From NCBI GenBank assembly GCA_032718475.1, contig JAUCBJ010004634.1, positions 1 through 64,000 on the forward strand: DNA of 64,000 bases, read 5' to 3'. This document shows positions 23,901 through 38,900 of the stretch, one piece after another (position 1 is the first letter of the stretch; each line of letters begins with the position of its first letter). The stretch is from Nemertoderma westbladi. Taxonomy: Eukaryota > Xenacoelomorpha > Nemertodermatida > Nemertodermatidae. The notes beneath the pieces were generated by a model. It did no database searches and was not told the origin of the DNA. It worked only from the letters and a program-made list of their open reading frames with translations. Both the position numbers and the translations under genes were made by a program.

Positions 23901-26900
23901 AATAATTTAAGAATAGAATAGCAAATTAAAGCAAGTTAATATGTCGGACTACCGGTTATATACCATCCATAATCGGTTCAAGTTGTTTCGATCTATTGTG
24001 GTTTCTCCGCGATTTTCTTTTTCTACATAAATTTTGCAATTTAATTCCCTACCAAGCGTTTTTCTAGATTTGCGTTGTTTTATTTCGCTGTCTAATGCGT
24101 TCCAGAAAATGGCACCATGTTATTTTAGTAAATTTTGGGTTAGTATTGTCGGGTCCGTTTTGCCGACATGCCATTAATCGAGTATTATAGGAATGTTTGA
24201 ATCAAGACTGCGATAAGTGATCTGTTGAGAGACCAAATTTCCGTAAAGGTCGTGGGACCATGGAGCCTATTTTGGCTCTTAGAGGAATAATCGAAGAGTT
24301 ATTAATAACGAGAGACAGGCGACTGGCTATTATTTTTGTTGACTTCTTTAAAGCCTTCGACTCAGTTTTCACACCACGTATGTTCAGCTTACTGGTTGGA
24401 TATGGCATTCTTGAGGAAATTATTGCAGCTATCAGATCACTGTGCGATGGTCCCACCACATTTGTATCTACTGCTGATGGTGACACAGATCCATTCGAAA
24501 TCTTATGGGGAGTCCTTCAGGATGACACACTTGCACCGTTCTTATTAGGAATTGTTGTTGATTATGTTCTACGCATTTCCTTAGAGAACATCTTAAAGGA
24601 CACCGGCCTTGAAGATGCGGATGATCTAGCAAATGTCATGGGTGATAGGGAGTTGTGGCGGTGCACTTTTGTCGACAAGCCGGCATAGCATTCTTAATAC
24701 TGGCACTCCACCTACTGGCACAAGAAGTAGAGGAAATCCAGCAAAGTTCCTTACTGATCTAGATTTTGCTGATGACTTAGGGGTACTGTTAGAATCACTA
24801 GAGGGAGCCCAAAGGCTGCTCTGCTCAGTGGAGCAGGTTGCTTCTAGTGTTGGTCTTTTTGTAAACTACAAGAATACCAAAATTATTACTACAAGAAATG
24901 TTATTATTATTAACAAGTTATTATTACAAGAAATGTCTGATCGTAATGGTATAAGCTCTAAGGACGGCTTGCTTGAGCACGTGGATGACTTCTGCTACTT
25001 GGGATCTTGGAGCAGGAAGTCAGGTGAAGATACGTAAGGAGAAGGCATGGGCAGCATTGAATTGTTTGTCTAGGATTTGGAAATCCCATAGAAAAATCGG
25101 GATCTCAAGATTCGATTATGTAGGGCATCGCATGGTGGGCTTGTGCTTTGGCGGCCTCATGGAGAAAATATGCATGGTGGATAGCCCATGACTTTCTTGA
25201 GACGCCTCTTAAAGGACACTGTCATTGAAGGTGCAGATGATCTAGCAAATGTAATGGGTGATAGTAAGTTGTGGCGGCGTGATTTTGTTAACAAGCCGGC
25301 ACAGCATTCTTAATATATTATGGTATTATGTAGTAAGTATTAAGTTTTGTATTAAGTTAAGTATTATAATTAATTATAAGTTATTAAGTATTAAGTTTTT
25401 TCGTTCAGTTTTGCAGGGTAAGACACCCCCGTTTCCTTTCGTAAGTGTAAATTCTATAAGTTGACTAATGGTAGAACTTCTTTAATACAATATTGTTTAT
25501 TTGTTTATGTTTCAGATACAACATGCAATCAAATTGAAAGTCAGTGTGACGAAGGATGCTGTGACACATGCACAGACAACACAAAGGCTAGGGTAGAACA
25601 TTCCAACCAATGTGTAGGTGAGTAAGTTACATGGTAGAACTACGGTGGCTGAATGCGGCCAAAATAATTCACTACTTTTTAAATTTTTATTTTTATCATA
25701 TTTTTTTCTTGAATTTCAACCCGGGTTGTGACGAATGTTGATGAGGCAGAGGGAAATTTAAAATACCGCGGAATGAGTCACCAGGTAAATGGGTGTCATA
25801 AATCTGGCTACCGTCTACCGCTTAATTTCTAATTAATTGATTAAATAGATTGTGGATCATTGTCTACTGGTGGTCCTAGCGAAGGGGGCGGCCGTCAAAA
25901 AAACTGTTATAGAGTTAACGTACATAAAACCTTGACATACTCCGGGGCTGTGGCGGACTGCAGGGCTCAGCCTACACATGGTATATTCCGTAGGGGCTGG
26001 CACCTAGCAACAATTCAAAAGGACACTCCCGAACAGGATACAGTAAAGAATTTGCAAGCTCGTAAGTGAATTAATATAATATTTACTTATATCACTCTAA
26101 ATATATAATATTTACTTATATCACTCTAAAATATAATAATTATCACTCTAAAATATAATAATTATCACTCTAAAATATATAATACTTACTTATATCACTC
26201 TAAATATATATTATTTACTTATATCACTCTAAAATATATAATAATTACTTATATCACTCTAAAATATATAATAATTACTTATATCACTCTAAAATATAAT
26301 AATTATCACTCTAAAATATATAATACTTACTTATATCACTCTAAATATATATTATTTACTTATATCACTCTAAAATATATAATAATTACTTATATCACTC
26401 TAAAATATATAATAATTACTTATATCACTCTAAAATATAATAATTATCACTCTAAAATATATAATACCTACTTATATCACTCTAAATATATAATATTTAC
26501 TTATATCACTCTAAAATATAATAATTATCACTCTAAAATATATAATACTTACTTATATCACTCTAAATATATATTATTTACTTATATCACTCTAAAATAT
26601 ATAATAATTACTTATATCACTCTAAAATATATAATAATTACTTATATCACTCTAAAATATAATAATTATCACTCTAAAATATATAATACTTACTTATATC
26701 ACTCTAAATATATAATATTTACTTATATCACTCTAAAATATATAATAATTACTTATATCACTCTAAAATATATAATAATTACTTATATCACTCTAAATAT
26801 ATAATAATTACTTATATCACTCTAAAATATATAATAATTACTTATATCACTCTAAAGATATAATATTTACTTATATCACTCTAAAATATATAATAATTAC

Positions 26901-29900
26901 TTATATCACTCTAAAATATATAATAATTACTTATATCACTCTAAAATATATAATAATTACTTATATCACTCTAAAATATATAATAATTACTTATATCACT
27001 CTAAATATATAATATTTACTTATATCACTCTAAAATATAATAATTATCACTCTAAAATATATAATACTTACTTATATCACTCTAAATATATAATATTTAC
27101 TTATATCACTCTAAAATATAATAATTATCACTCTAAAATATATAATACTTACTTATATCACTCTAAATATATAATATTTACTTATATCACTCTAAAATAT
27201 AATAATTATCACTCTAAAATATATAATACTTACTTATATCACTCTAAATATATAATATTTACTTATATCACTCTATAATATAATAATTATCACTCTAAAA
27301 TATATAATACTTACTTATATCACTCTAAATATATAATATTTACTTATATCACTCTAAATATATAATATTTTCTTATATCACTCTAAAATATATAATACTT
27401 ACTTATATCACTCTAAATGTATAATATTTACTTATATCATTCTAAAATATATAATACTTACTTATATCACTCTAAATATATAATATTTACTTATATCACT
27501 CTAAATATATAATATTTTCTTATATCACTCTAAAATATATAATAATTACTTATATCACTCTAAATGTATAATATTTACTTATATCATTCTAAAATATATA
27601 ATACTTACTTATATCACTCTAAATATATAATATTTACTTATATCACTCTAAATATATAATATTTTCTTATATCACTCTAAATATATAATATTTACTTATA
27701 TCACTCTAAATATATAATATTTTTTTATATCACTCTAAAATATATAATACTTACTTATATCACTCTAAATGTATAATATTTACTTATATCATTCTAAAAT
27801 ATATAATAATTACTTATATCACTCTAAAATATATAATAATTACTTATATCACTCTAAAATATATAATAATTACTTATATCACTCTAAAATATATAATAAT
27901 TACTTATATCACTCTAAAATATATAATAATTACTTATATCACTCTAAAATATATAATAATTACTTATATCACTCTAAAATATATAATAATTACTTATATC
28001 ATTCTAAATATATACCGGTAATATTTACTTATATCACTCTAAAATATAATAATTATCACTCTAAAATATATAATACTTACTTATATCACTCTAAATATAT
28101 AATATTTACTTATATCACTCTAAATATATAATACTTACTTATATCACTCTAAATATATAATATTTACTTATATCACTCTAAATATATAATAATTACTTAT
28201 ATCACTCTAAAATATATAATAATTACTTATATCACTCTAAAATATATAATAATTACTTATATCTTAATTATTCCAGAATATAAATCTTGTTTAATAGAGT
28301 CCAGATATACATTAAAGCAAAACTAAATTACAAGAAACCGGTTAACTACATAATATTGTACAAAGTTCGTATATAGAGGAGCTAAAATTCGTAAAACATC
28401 AAATTCTCTCTCAGAGTAAGAAATACTCTAATACGAACAGACGGTCAATCATCCATCTATTGTTATAAAAGTAATCTCAAGTCTCCAGGGTTACAGTTTT
28501 GTACTATCGAGTGTGCTATGCCTCGTCATTTCCGAATTGTAATTGACAGTTCTTTGATTGATAAAAGCCAAGCGCTGTTGGTTACCCCGGCAACAAACGC
28601 GACGAAAGTCCCGACGAAATTGTTGTGACATAATATTATATAATATTGGGTTCACTGCTGAGTTGAGATAAATTAACACCTATGAGAATTCCTGGATTCA
28701 GAGTAGGAATACCTCATCAAGGCCCGCCTGGTGGGGGGTGGTACCTAGGACAGATGTCGCGTTCCCTCTGACCACTGCAATTGAGAGCCGCTGGAAAAGG
28801 AATTCTGTGGACCTAGGTTCACCTGTTTCCTTGGCGATTCTCCGCCCTATCTCCCGCAGTACTGCGGTGCCTTCTGCACCGATTGGGCCTAAGGTCTCTA
28901 AGGCAATAGTGCGGAATAAGTGGTGGTGCTGGAGCGCAGCATACTTATTTCCTTTACTGGTCTCTGCCATTAAAGCGGCTGCACCTGCAGATTTACTTGT
29001 CTCGGGTAGATAGGAAGGAGCGAGGGTGTCCCTGCAAGTAAAGTCCCAAACGAGTGGGCGGCCTGAGGACCAAGGGGCAAAGGTCAAACCGTCTGGTGTC
29101 TTGCCGTCTTGTGAAAGTCCTCGAGGCTCCAAGGTGGAGGCAATGCCGGCTGATGAGAGTGCACGGTGAATGATGTCATTGGCCTCTGCATGACGGGTGT
29201 ATTTCCCATAATTGTGTAAGCAGCTGAGGCCATGACTTCCACTCGTGTCGACTTCCAACCCGCAACCCCTGCAGGAATGCTCCTCGCAAATAGGTGTACC
29301 CAAGCGGAGAGCTGCTCCCACCCGCAGCTGCTCATCACTGAGGCGAAGGCCTAGGGATGATACCGGCAGTGCCCTTAGCCAGTCCCCGGCGTGGTCTGCG
29401 GCGGCAGCTAGGAGACGAGCCTTCTCTTTTGCTGATGAGGCTTTGGTGATCAGTTCATCCTGTCGTGATGAGCACAGCGGGGCATCCCATCCTTTCTGAA
29501 TGGCTTGATTGATTGGTTCAGGAAAATCGGTAGGTAGTAGTTGCTTCGCAGCTATTAGGAGTGGGTTGGGGATGCTGGAAATGGAACTGGGTAGTAGGGT
29601 GTTAAGCAGTGGGATGCACCCATGGCTGGAAGCCAGGAAAGCTGGTAAAGCTACGTCGGATGTGCTTCTAACCCCCAGTCCGCCCAAAGATATTGGAAGG
29701 GAAGCCTGGGCCCAAGCATCGCCCCCAATCCTAGTGTTGAGCACAATTTGGCAGCACTGCCGAATCTTATCATCTAGAGACTTCAATCGAGGCGATCCAA
29801 AGGCGGGTGAACACCGCAGCACATACATCAACTTCGGAATGGCAAAGCAATGTCTGAGTAGGTATAGGGCGTCATGCGCCGATAGAAGGTGGAGGCGGTC

Positions 29901-32900
29901 GGCGAACCTAGAGAGGTCTGATTCCTTCTCTTCAAGGATCTTCTCCATGGCTGAATCTCCTAGGGGTGATCCAAGCAACAGCGCATCAGAAAAATCGATT
30001 GGTTTAATGCTTGGTGTGATGGCATCAAACAGAGCTGTTGTCTCTTCTTTCAGTTCTAAGGGAAAGTGCTTGCCAAAGATTAACTCACACTTGGATGCCT
30101 TGACCATAAGCCCTAGCTTTGCTGCCTCGGCTATGACCCTCTTCAGGTCAGAAGCAACAACAGATGGTGTTCCACCCAAGGAACCGTCATCCAGGAACCA
30201 CACGTTGAGAGGAGATTCCATGCTATCGACAAGTTCAATTGTGTCGTTGCTGAAGAATAGAGAGGCTAGTGGGTCTCCCTGTTGCATACCATCGTCAGAG
30301 GCAATTGTTGTCCCATTGTAGAATAGGAGAGAGGGTTGCGAATATGACTGATATGCCAGGTTGTATAGTGGTGGGAGGTTCTTTAGCACTGCCCTCAAGG
30401 CTGGTCCACGGTGAATACTGTTGAAGGCATTTGAGAAATCAATTTTGATCATGACTGTCTCTCTCTCTATTGACTCACTGAGGAAACGCCTGGCTGCATG
30501 TACTGCTGCTTCTGCACCCCGGGGGGTCCCGAACCCTAGCTGATGGGGTCCTAGCTTTAAACCGGAATGCTTTGCCGCTGAATGGCAGCCTGTTTTGGCG
30601 GTAAGTCGACGCAGAGTGCACCCCACGGCTATGGGGCGAACTCCACCTGCTGGTTTAGTGAAAGCACAAAGCCTGGCGCCATAGAGGTAAGGGAGAACTT
30701 CCTGGGGCACTCCTCCCTTTAGCATGATATTAGCTACCGATGTCATAGCCTTGAGGGAAGCCAGGGCAGCATCCCCCGCTGATGATGAGATCATGTCCTT
30801 GAGGAACTGAGGACGGCAGTTGTCGGGACCTGGTGCCGAGCCATTGGGGAATAGCTTGATTGATTTTAGAACCTCTGGGTAAGATAGCTCGAGGGTCGGG
30901 ACATCTGCTTCCTCTAATGACGGTACTCCGTGGAAGTCATCTGATGGGCGTGTAGGATGAAGGAGTCGGAGGGCTTCAAGGGTCTCTGAGGTGGCTGGGG
31001 CTATAGTGGCTGATGAGGATGCTAGTCGTGCAGCTGCTTTCACATTTCCTTCTTCTATCTTAGAGGCTATCAATTTCCCAAGCATGTCATCCGAGGATTG
31101 TTGAGTCTTGGGCTTCAGATGGGATGGAAGGCTAGTCGTAGGCAGTACTAGTATTTCTTTGGTGTTCTTGACCATCTCTTCAAATTCCAACAGTTGGTCC
31201 TTTACCTTGGCTGTGAGTGATTTGCAGGCTGGACCGATAGCCCTCCGGCCACGTCTGGACCTTGATCCCTGGGAGGGTACTCTGAGAGAGAATGGAAAGG
31301 CCAGCAGGTTTAACCAGTTTGACTGACTGTTGTTGAGGACGATGGCATCACAGAGACTACTGTAAAGTGTGGCTGCTTTTAGTCTTGCACCCCTGGGGAT
31401 ACGAGTCAGGGTTCTGATCCTAGTGAGGGTTTCGAATGCACTGCTAAGTGAATCTGATATGGCGCTCTGGCTGGCTACCACAGGAGCAGGGGATGGAGTG
31501 TCATTGGTAAACGGTTGGGACAGTAGTCCGGGTGACCCTTGAGACATGGCTGGCTGATTAGAGTGTAAGTCGGGTGGAATTGCAGCTTCAGCAGGAGCGG
31601 AGGAACCGGTGGCTGGAAATGTAATGATGGAACCTGACCCAGGACAAGAGGTGCCTTCAGTGGATCTGTGTTTGCGCAGCCCTCCCTTGGGGTTGACACA
31701 GCATAATTTAGAGCAGGTGGTGCATGGGAACTTGAGGGACAGTCCTCCACTGGTAACGGTGGGAGGTTGTCCCGGCTCTAGCGGTGCAATTGATGGAGTA
31801 TGGGTAAATAGGGGTGGATGAGAGTTCGGGACCAGAGTGGGGTCTCCAATTTGATTGTTATCCTGGGAGGATTCGGCTGATTGGATTGGAGGTTGTTTCG
31901 GCTCTAGCGGTGAGATTGATTGTGTATGGTTAAGCACGGGTGGGTGAGAATTCGGAAACGGGGTGGGATCTCCAATTGGAGGTGGTGTAGGTGTCGATGC
32001 CTTCTGTTGATTGGCTGACCAAACTAGAGGGGCATTTCTGGAAATATCAGAATACAGATCACTACGATGCTTGGAAATGGTAATATCATTGATATCCTCA
32101 AAATCCGATCGTGAGTAACCTTCAATACACCACTTTGCATACCTACAGATATATACCCCACATTGATAGGTGTTGTATTGCACCTTTTGAATGGAGGGAT
32201 AAACGGTAATTGGGGGGAGGTCCACATTGTAATGAATGGCAACAAGATGCACCCATTCTTTGATAGAATCAACAACTGTTTGGTTAGAGCCCCCCAGTGA
32301 GTCGAAAAACCAAATTGCTGACTTTAAAGGGGAGTAAACAGCAAGGGTCCAGTGGCAATTGTTTACATTTATAGGGAAAAATATGAAATCGTTATCAAAA
32401 ACTGGCACTGAAGCGCCCTTGCTCAGACTCTGTATGTTCTTAAAGCCGCCTTCTTGAAAGATGTCAACGAAATGAGAGTTAAAAACTCTTGCATGGTCGT
32501 TGTAGCCTAAACACAAGCTGGATATAACTGCTTCAACAATGTTATCTGTCAACCAGTTTTGCCCATTTAACGATTCTATATCGTGCCTCGAGAGAGGCAG
32601 ACCTCCAAATTCGTACATGTCTTCAGATTCGGGAGGTGGGTCTGCTAGAAGCTCACTATCAGTGAGACTAATGCAGGGTATTTCCATGATTGATCGTTTG
32701 AAGGAAGGAGGCCTTTAGTTTGTTTAGCTAGTCGCATTCATTTGGACGTGCAGACGCACCATCACCGCCTACCATCGACAATAAATGGACATGGTTCTGT
32801 TTTTATATACAATCTAACTCAAAAAACCATTACTTATATCACTCTAAAATATATAATAATTACTTATATCACTCTAAAATATATAATAATTACTTATATC

Positions 32901-35900
32901 ACTCTAAAATATATAATAATTACTTATAACACTCTAAAATATATAATATTTTCTTATATCACTCTAAAATATATAATATTTTCTTATATCACTCTAAAAT
33001 ATATAATATTTTCTTATATCACTCTAAAATATATAATAATTACTTATAACACTCTAAAATATATAATATTTACTTATATCACTCTAAAATATATAATATT
33101 TTCTTATATCTCTCTAAAATATATAATAATTACTTATATCACTCTAAAATATATAATAATTACTTATATCACTCTAAAATATATAATAATTACTTATATC
33201 ACTCTAAATATATAATATTTACTTATATCACTCTAAAATATATAATATTTACTTATATCACTCTAAAATATATAATATTTTCTTATATCACTCTAAAATA
33301 TATAATAATTACTTATATCACTCTAAATATATAATATTTACTTATATCACTCTAAAATATATAATATTTACTTATATCACTCTAAAATATATAATATTTT
33401 CTTATATCACTCTAAAATATATAATAATTACTTATATCACTCTAAAATATATAATATTTACTTATATCACTCTAAAATATATAATATTTTCTTATATCAC
33501 TCTAAAATATATAATATTTACTTATATCACTCTAAATGTATAATATTTTCTTATATCACTCTAAAATATATAATATTTTCTTATATCACTCTAAAATATA
33601 TAATAATTACTTATATCACTCTAAAATATATAATAATTACTTATATCACTCTAAAATATATAATATTTTCTTATAACACTCTAAATGTATAATATTTACT
33701 TATATCACTCTAAAATATATAATATTTACTTATATCACTCTAAAATATATAATATTTTCTTATAACACTCTAAATGTATAATATTTTCTTATATCACTCT
33801 AAAATATATAATATTTTCTTATATCACTCTAAAATATATAATAATTACTTATATCACTCTAAAATATATAATATTTACTTATATCACTCTAAATATATAA
33901 TATTTTCTTATATCACTCTAAAATATATAATAATTACTTATATCACTCTAAATATATAATATTTACTTATATCATTCTAAAATATATAATATTTACTTAT
34001 ATCACTCTAAAATATATAATATTTTCTTATAACACTCTAAATGTATAATATTTTCTTATATCACTCTAAATATATAATATTTTCTTATATCACTCTAAAA
34101 TATATAATATTTTCTTATATCACTCTAAAATATATAATAATTACTTATATCACTCTAAAATATATAATATTTACTTATATCACTCTAAAATATATAATAT
34201 TTTCTTATATCACTCTAAAATATATAATAATTACTTATATCACTCTAAATATATAATATTTACTTATATCATTCTAAAATATATAATATTTACTTATATC
34301 ACTCTAAAATATATAATATTTTCTTATATCACTCTAAAATATATAATAATTACTTATATCACTCTAAATATATAATAATTACTTATATCACTCTAAAATA
34401 TATAATATTTTCTTATATCACTCTAAAATATATAATAATTACTTATATCACTCTAAATATATAATATTTACTTATATCACTCTAAAATATATAATAATTA
34501 CTTATATCACTCTAAATATATAATAATTACTTATAACACTCTAAAATATATAATATTTTCTTATATCACACTAAAATATATAATAATTACTTATATCACT
34601 CTAAATATATAATATTTACTTATATCACTCTAAAATATATAATATTTACTTATATCACTCTAAAATATATAATATTTTCTTATAACACTCTAAATGTATA
34701 ATATTTTCTTATATCACTCTAAAATATATAATATTTTCTTATATCACTCTAAAATATATAATAATTACTTATATCACTCTAAAATATATAATAATTACTT
34801 ATATCACTCTAAAATATATAATATTTTCTTATATCACTCTAAAATATATAATAATTACTTATATCACTCTAAAATATATAATAATTACTTATATCACTCT
34901 AAAATATATAATAATTACTTATATCACTCTAAATATATAATAATTACTTATATCACTCTAAATATATAATACTTACTTATATCACTCTAAAATATATAAT
35001 ATTTACTTATATCACTCTAAATATATAATATTTACTTATATCACTCTAAAATATATAATATTTACTTATATCACTCTAAAATATATAATATTTTCTTATA
35101 ACACTCTAAATGTATAATATTTTCTTATATCACTCTAAAATATATAATAATTACTTATATCACTCTAAAATATATAATAATTACTTATATCACTCTAAAA
35201 TATATAATAATTACTTATATCACTCTAAATATATAATAATTACTTATATCACTCTAAAATATATAATATTTACTTATATCACTCTAAATATATAATATTT
35301 ACTTATATCACTCTAAAATATATAATATTTACTTATATCACTCTAAATATATAATATTTACTTATATCACTCTAAAATATATAATATTTTCTTATAACAC
35401 TCTAAATGTATAATATTTTCTTATAACACTCTAAATGTATAATATTTACTTATATCACTCTAAAATATATAATATTTACTTATATCACTCTAAAATATAT
35501 AATATTTTCTTATAACACTCTAAATGTATAATATTTTCTTATATCACTCTAAAATATATAATATTTTCTTATATCACTCTAAAATATATAATAATTACTT
35601 ATATCACTCTAAAATATATAATATTTTCTTATAACACTCTAAATGTATAATATTTTCTTATATCACTCTAACATATATAATATTTTCTTATAACACTCTA
35701 AATGTATAATATTTACTTATATCACTCTAAAATATATAATATTTACTTATATCACTCTAAAATATATAATATTTTCTTATAACACTCTAAATGTATAATA
35801 TTTTCTTATATCACTCTAAAATATATAATATTTTCTTATATCACTCTAAAATATATAATAATTACTTATATCACTCTAAAATATATAATATTTACTTATA

Positions 35901-38900
35901 TCACTCTAAATATATAATATTTTCTTATATCACTCTAAAATATATAATAATTACTTATATCACTCTAAATATATAATATTTACTTATATCATTCTAAAAT
36001 ATATAATATTTACTTATATCACTCTAAAATATATAATATTTTCTTATAACACTCTAAATGTATAATATTTTCTTATATCACTCTAAATATATAATATTTT
36101 CTTATATCACTCTAAAATATATAATATTTTCTTATATCACTCTAAAATATATAATAATTACTTATATCACTCTAAAATATATAATATTTACTTATATCAC
36201 TCTAAAATATATAATATTTTCTTATATCACTCTAAAATATATAATAATTACTTATATCACTCTAAATATATAATATTTACTTATATCATTCTAAAATATA
36301 TAATATTTACTTATATCACTCTAAAATATATAATATTTTCTTATATCACTCTAAAATATATAATAATTACTTATATCACTCTAAATATATAATAATTACT
36401 TATATCACTCTAAAATATATAATATTTTCTTATATCACTCTAAAATATATAATAATTACTTATATCACTCTAAATATATAATATTTACTTATATCACTCT
36501 AAAATATATAATAATTACTTATATCACTCTAAATATATAATAATTACTTATAACACTCTAAAATATATAATATTTTCTTATATCACACTAAAATATATAA
36601 TAATTACTTATATCACTCTAAATATATAATATTTACTTATATCACTCTAAAATATATAATATTTACTTATATCACTCTAAAATATATAATATTTTCTTAT
36701 AACACTCTAAATGTATAATATTTTCTTATATCACTCTAAAATATATAATATTTTCTTATATCACTCTAAAATATATAATAATTACTTATATCACTCTAAA
36801 ATATATAATAATTACTTATATCACTCTAAAATATATAATATTTACTTATATCACTCTAAAATATATAATATTTTCTTATATCACTCTAAAATATATAATA
36901 ATTACTTATATCACTCTAAATATATAATAATTACTTATATCACTCTAAAATATATAATAATTACTTATATCACTCTAAAATATATAATAATTACTTATAT
37001 CACTCTAAAATATATAATAATTACTTATATCACTCTAAATATATAATAATTACTTATATCACTCTAAATATATAATACTTACTTATATCACTCTAAAATA
37101 TATAATATTTACTTATATCACTCTAAATATATAATATTTACTTATATCACTCTAAAATATATAATATTTACTTATATCACTCTAAAATATATAATATTTT
37201 CTTATAACACTCTAAATGTATAATATTTTCTTATATCACTCTAAAATATATAATAATTACTTATATCACTCTAAAATATATAATAATTACTTATATCACT
37301 CTAAAATATATAATAATTACTTATATCACTCTAAATATATAATAATTACTTATATCACTCTAAAATATATAATATTTACTTATATCACTCTAAATATATA
37401 ATATTTACTTATATCACTCTAAAATATATAATATTTACTTATATCACTCTAAAATATATAATATTTTCTTATAACACTCTAAATGTATAATATTTTCTTA
37501 TATCACTCTAAAATATATAATATTTTCTTATATCACTCTAAAATATATAATAATTACTTATATCACTCTAAAATATATAATAATTACTTATATCACTCTA
37601 AAATATATAATATTTTCTTATATCACTCTAAAATATATAATAATTACTTATATCACTCTAAAATATATAATAATTACTTATATCACTCTAAAATATATAA
37701 TAATTACTTATATCACTCTAAATATATAATATTTACTTATATCACTCTAAAATATATAATATTTACTTATATCACTCTAAAATATATAATATTTTCTTAT
37801 AACACTCTAAATGTATAATATTTTCTTATATCACTCTAAAATATATAATATTTTCTTATATCACTCTAAAATATATAATAATTACTTATATCACTCTAAA
37901 TATATAATATTTTTTTATATCACTCTAAAATATATAATATTTTCTTATAACACTCTAAATGTATAATATTTTCTTATATCACTCTAAAATATATAATATT
38001 TACTTATATCACTCTAAAATATATAATATTTACTTATATCACTCTAAAATATATAATATTTTCTTATATCACTCTAAAATATATAATAATTACTTATATC
38101 ACTCTAAAATATATAATATTTACTTATATCACTCTAAAATATATAATATTTTCTTATAACACTCTAAATGTATAATATTTTCTTATATCACTCTAAAATA
38201 TATAATAATTACTTATATCACTCTAAACATATAATATTTACTTATATCACTCTATAAAATGTATAATATTTACTTATATCACTCTAAAAGATATAATATT
38301 TACTTATATCACTCTAAAATATATTTTATTTTTTATATCGCTTTATCGTTTTTATATTTTAAATATAAAATGCTTTGAATGCTTCCGAGCACCAGCCAGA
38401 ATTGTTATAGCCAATGTCTGAATGACTGAGTGCTCAAAGTATCAATGAATAGTCCAAGCAGTCTAAGAATAAAATTGCTTACAGTATTACCTATAAAAAA
38501 AATCGGGATATCATTTTTTAAAACTTTATCGCTACTTTTTATCAAACTCGCGTCACTCAATAAATGTAATAAATACCTAGAAAATCGTGAAAAAATAGTC
38601 CTAATATTTTTTCCGAAGTAGGCCTATAAATATTTATTATATTCATTTTCATACAGTTGGTCTGGCAACTGGAGCGTGGGTAGACATGACAGCGACCACC
38701 GAAGAGGATTGCAACGTATTCGGATTAAATTGCGATATAACATGCCATTGGAAGTGGAGAGGGGTGAGTAGAACTGCCTCATGTAGTGGCCTCGTCGTAT
38801 CACACGGCTCGCCCCATCCAAAAGACGTGTGCAAAAAATTGCAAAAAAGGGTCAAAAAAAATAAAAAATGTTCTTCGGCCGTTAGGCCAGAGATTGTACA

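Larger units (their letters stand above)
28264..32828 (-). mobile_element. Non-LTR retrotransposon insertion in the satellite, with 12-bp duplication
   Basis: The satellite is interrupted here, and ATTACTTATATC lies at both edges (28252-28263, 32829-32840) in a way not expected from simple insertion without duplication. The insert is 4565 bp, antisense to the host gene. It holds a 141-bp 5' leader, one long ORF, an 18-bp spacer, and a GPCR-derived 3' segment. There is no poly(A) tail. Confidence 0.75.

Noticed and set aside
27769-28131. ORFs encoding repeats of [10 protein letters not shown] and related ORFs at 32742-38159
   Set aside because: They follow only from a 30-bp stop-poor unit; the start codons lie in variant units and there is no sign of selection on protein.
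28738-31821. Plus-strand ORFs of up to 270 codons opposite the retrotransposon ORF
   Set aside because: Shadows of a GC-rich coding strand; no recognisable domain.
26073-38325. CRISPR-like array of regular short repeats
   Set aside because: Units abut each other with no unique spacers, and the context is a eukaryotic intron; it is a satellite.
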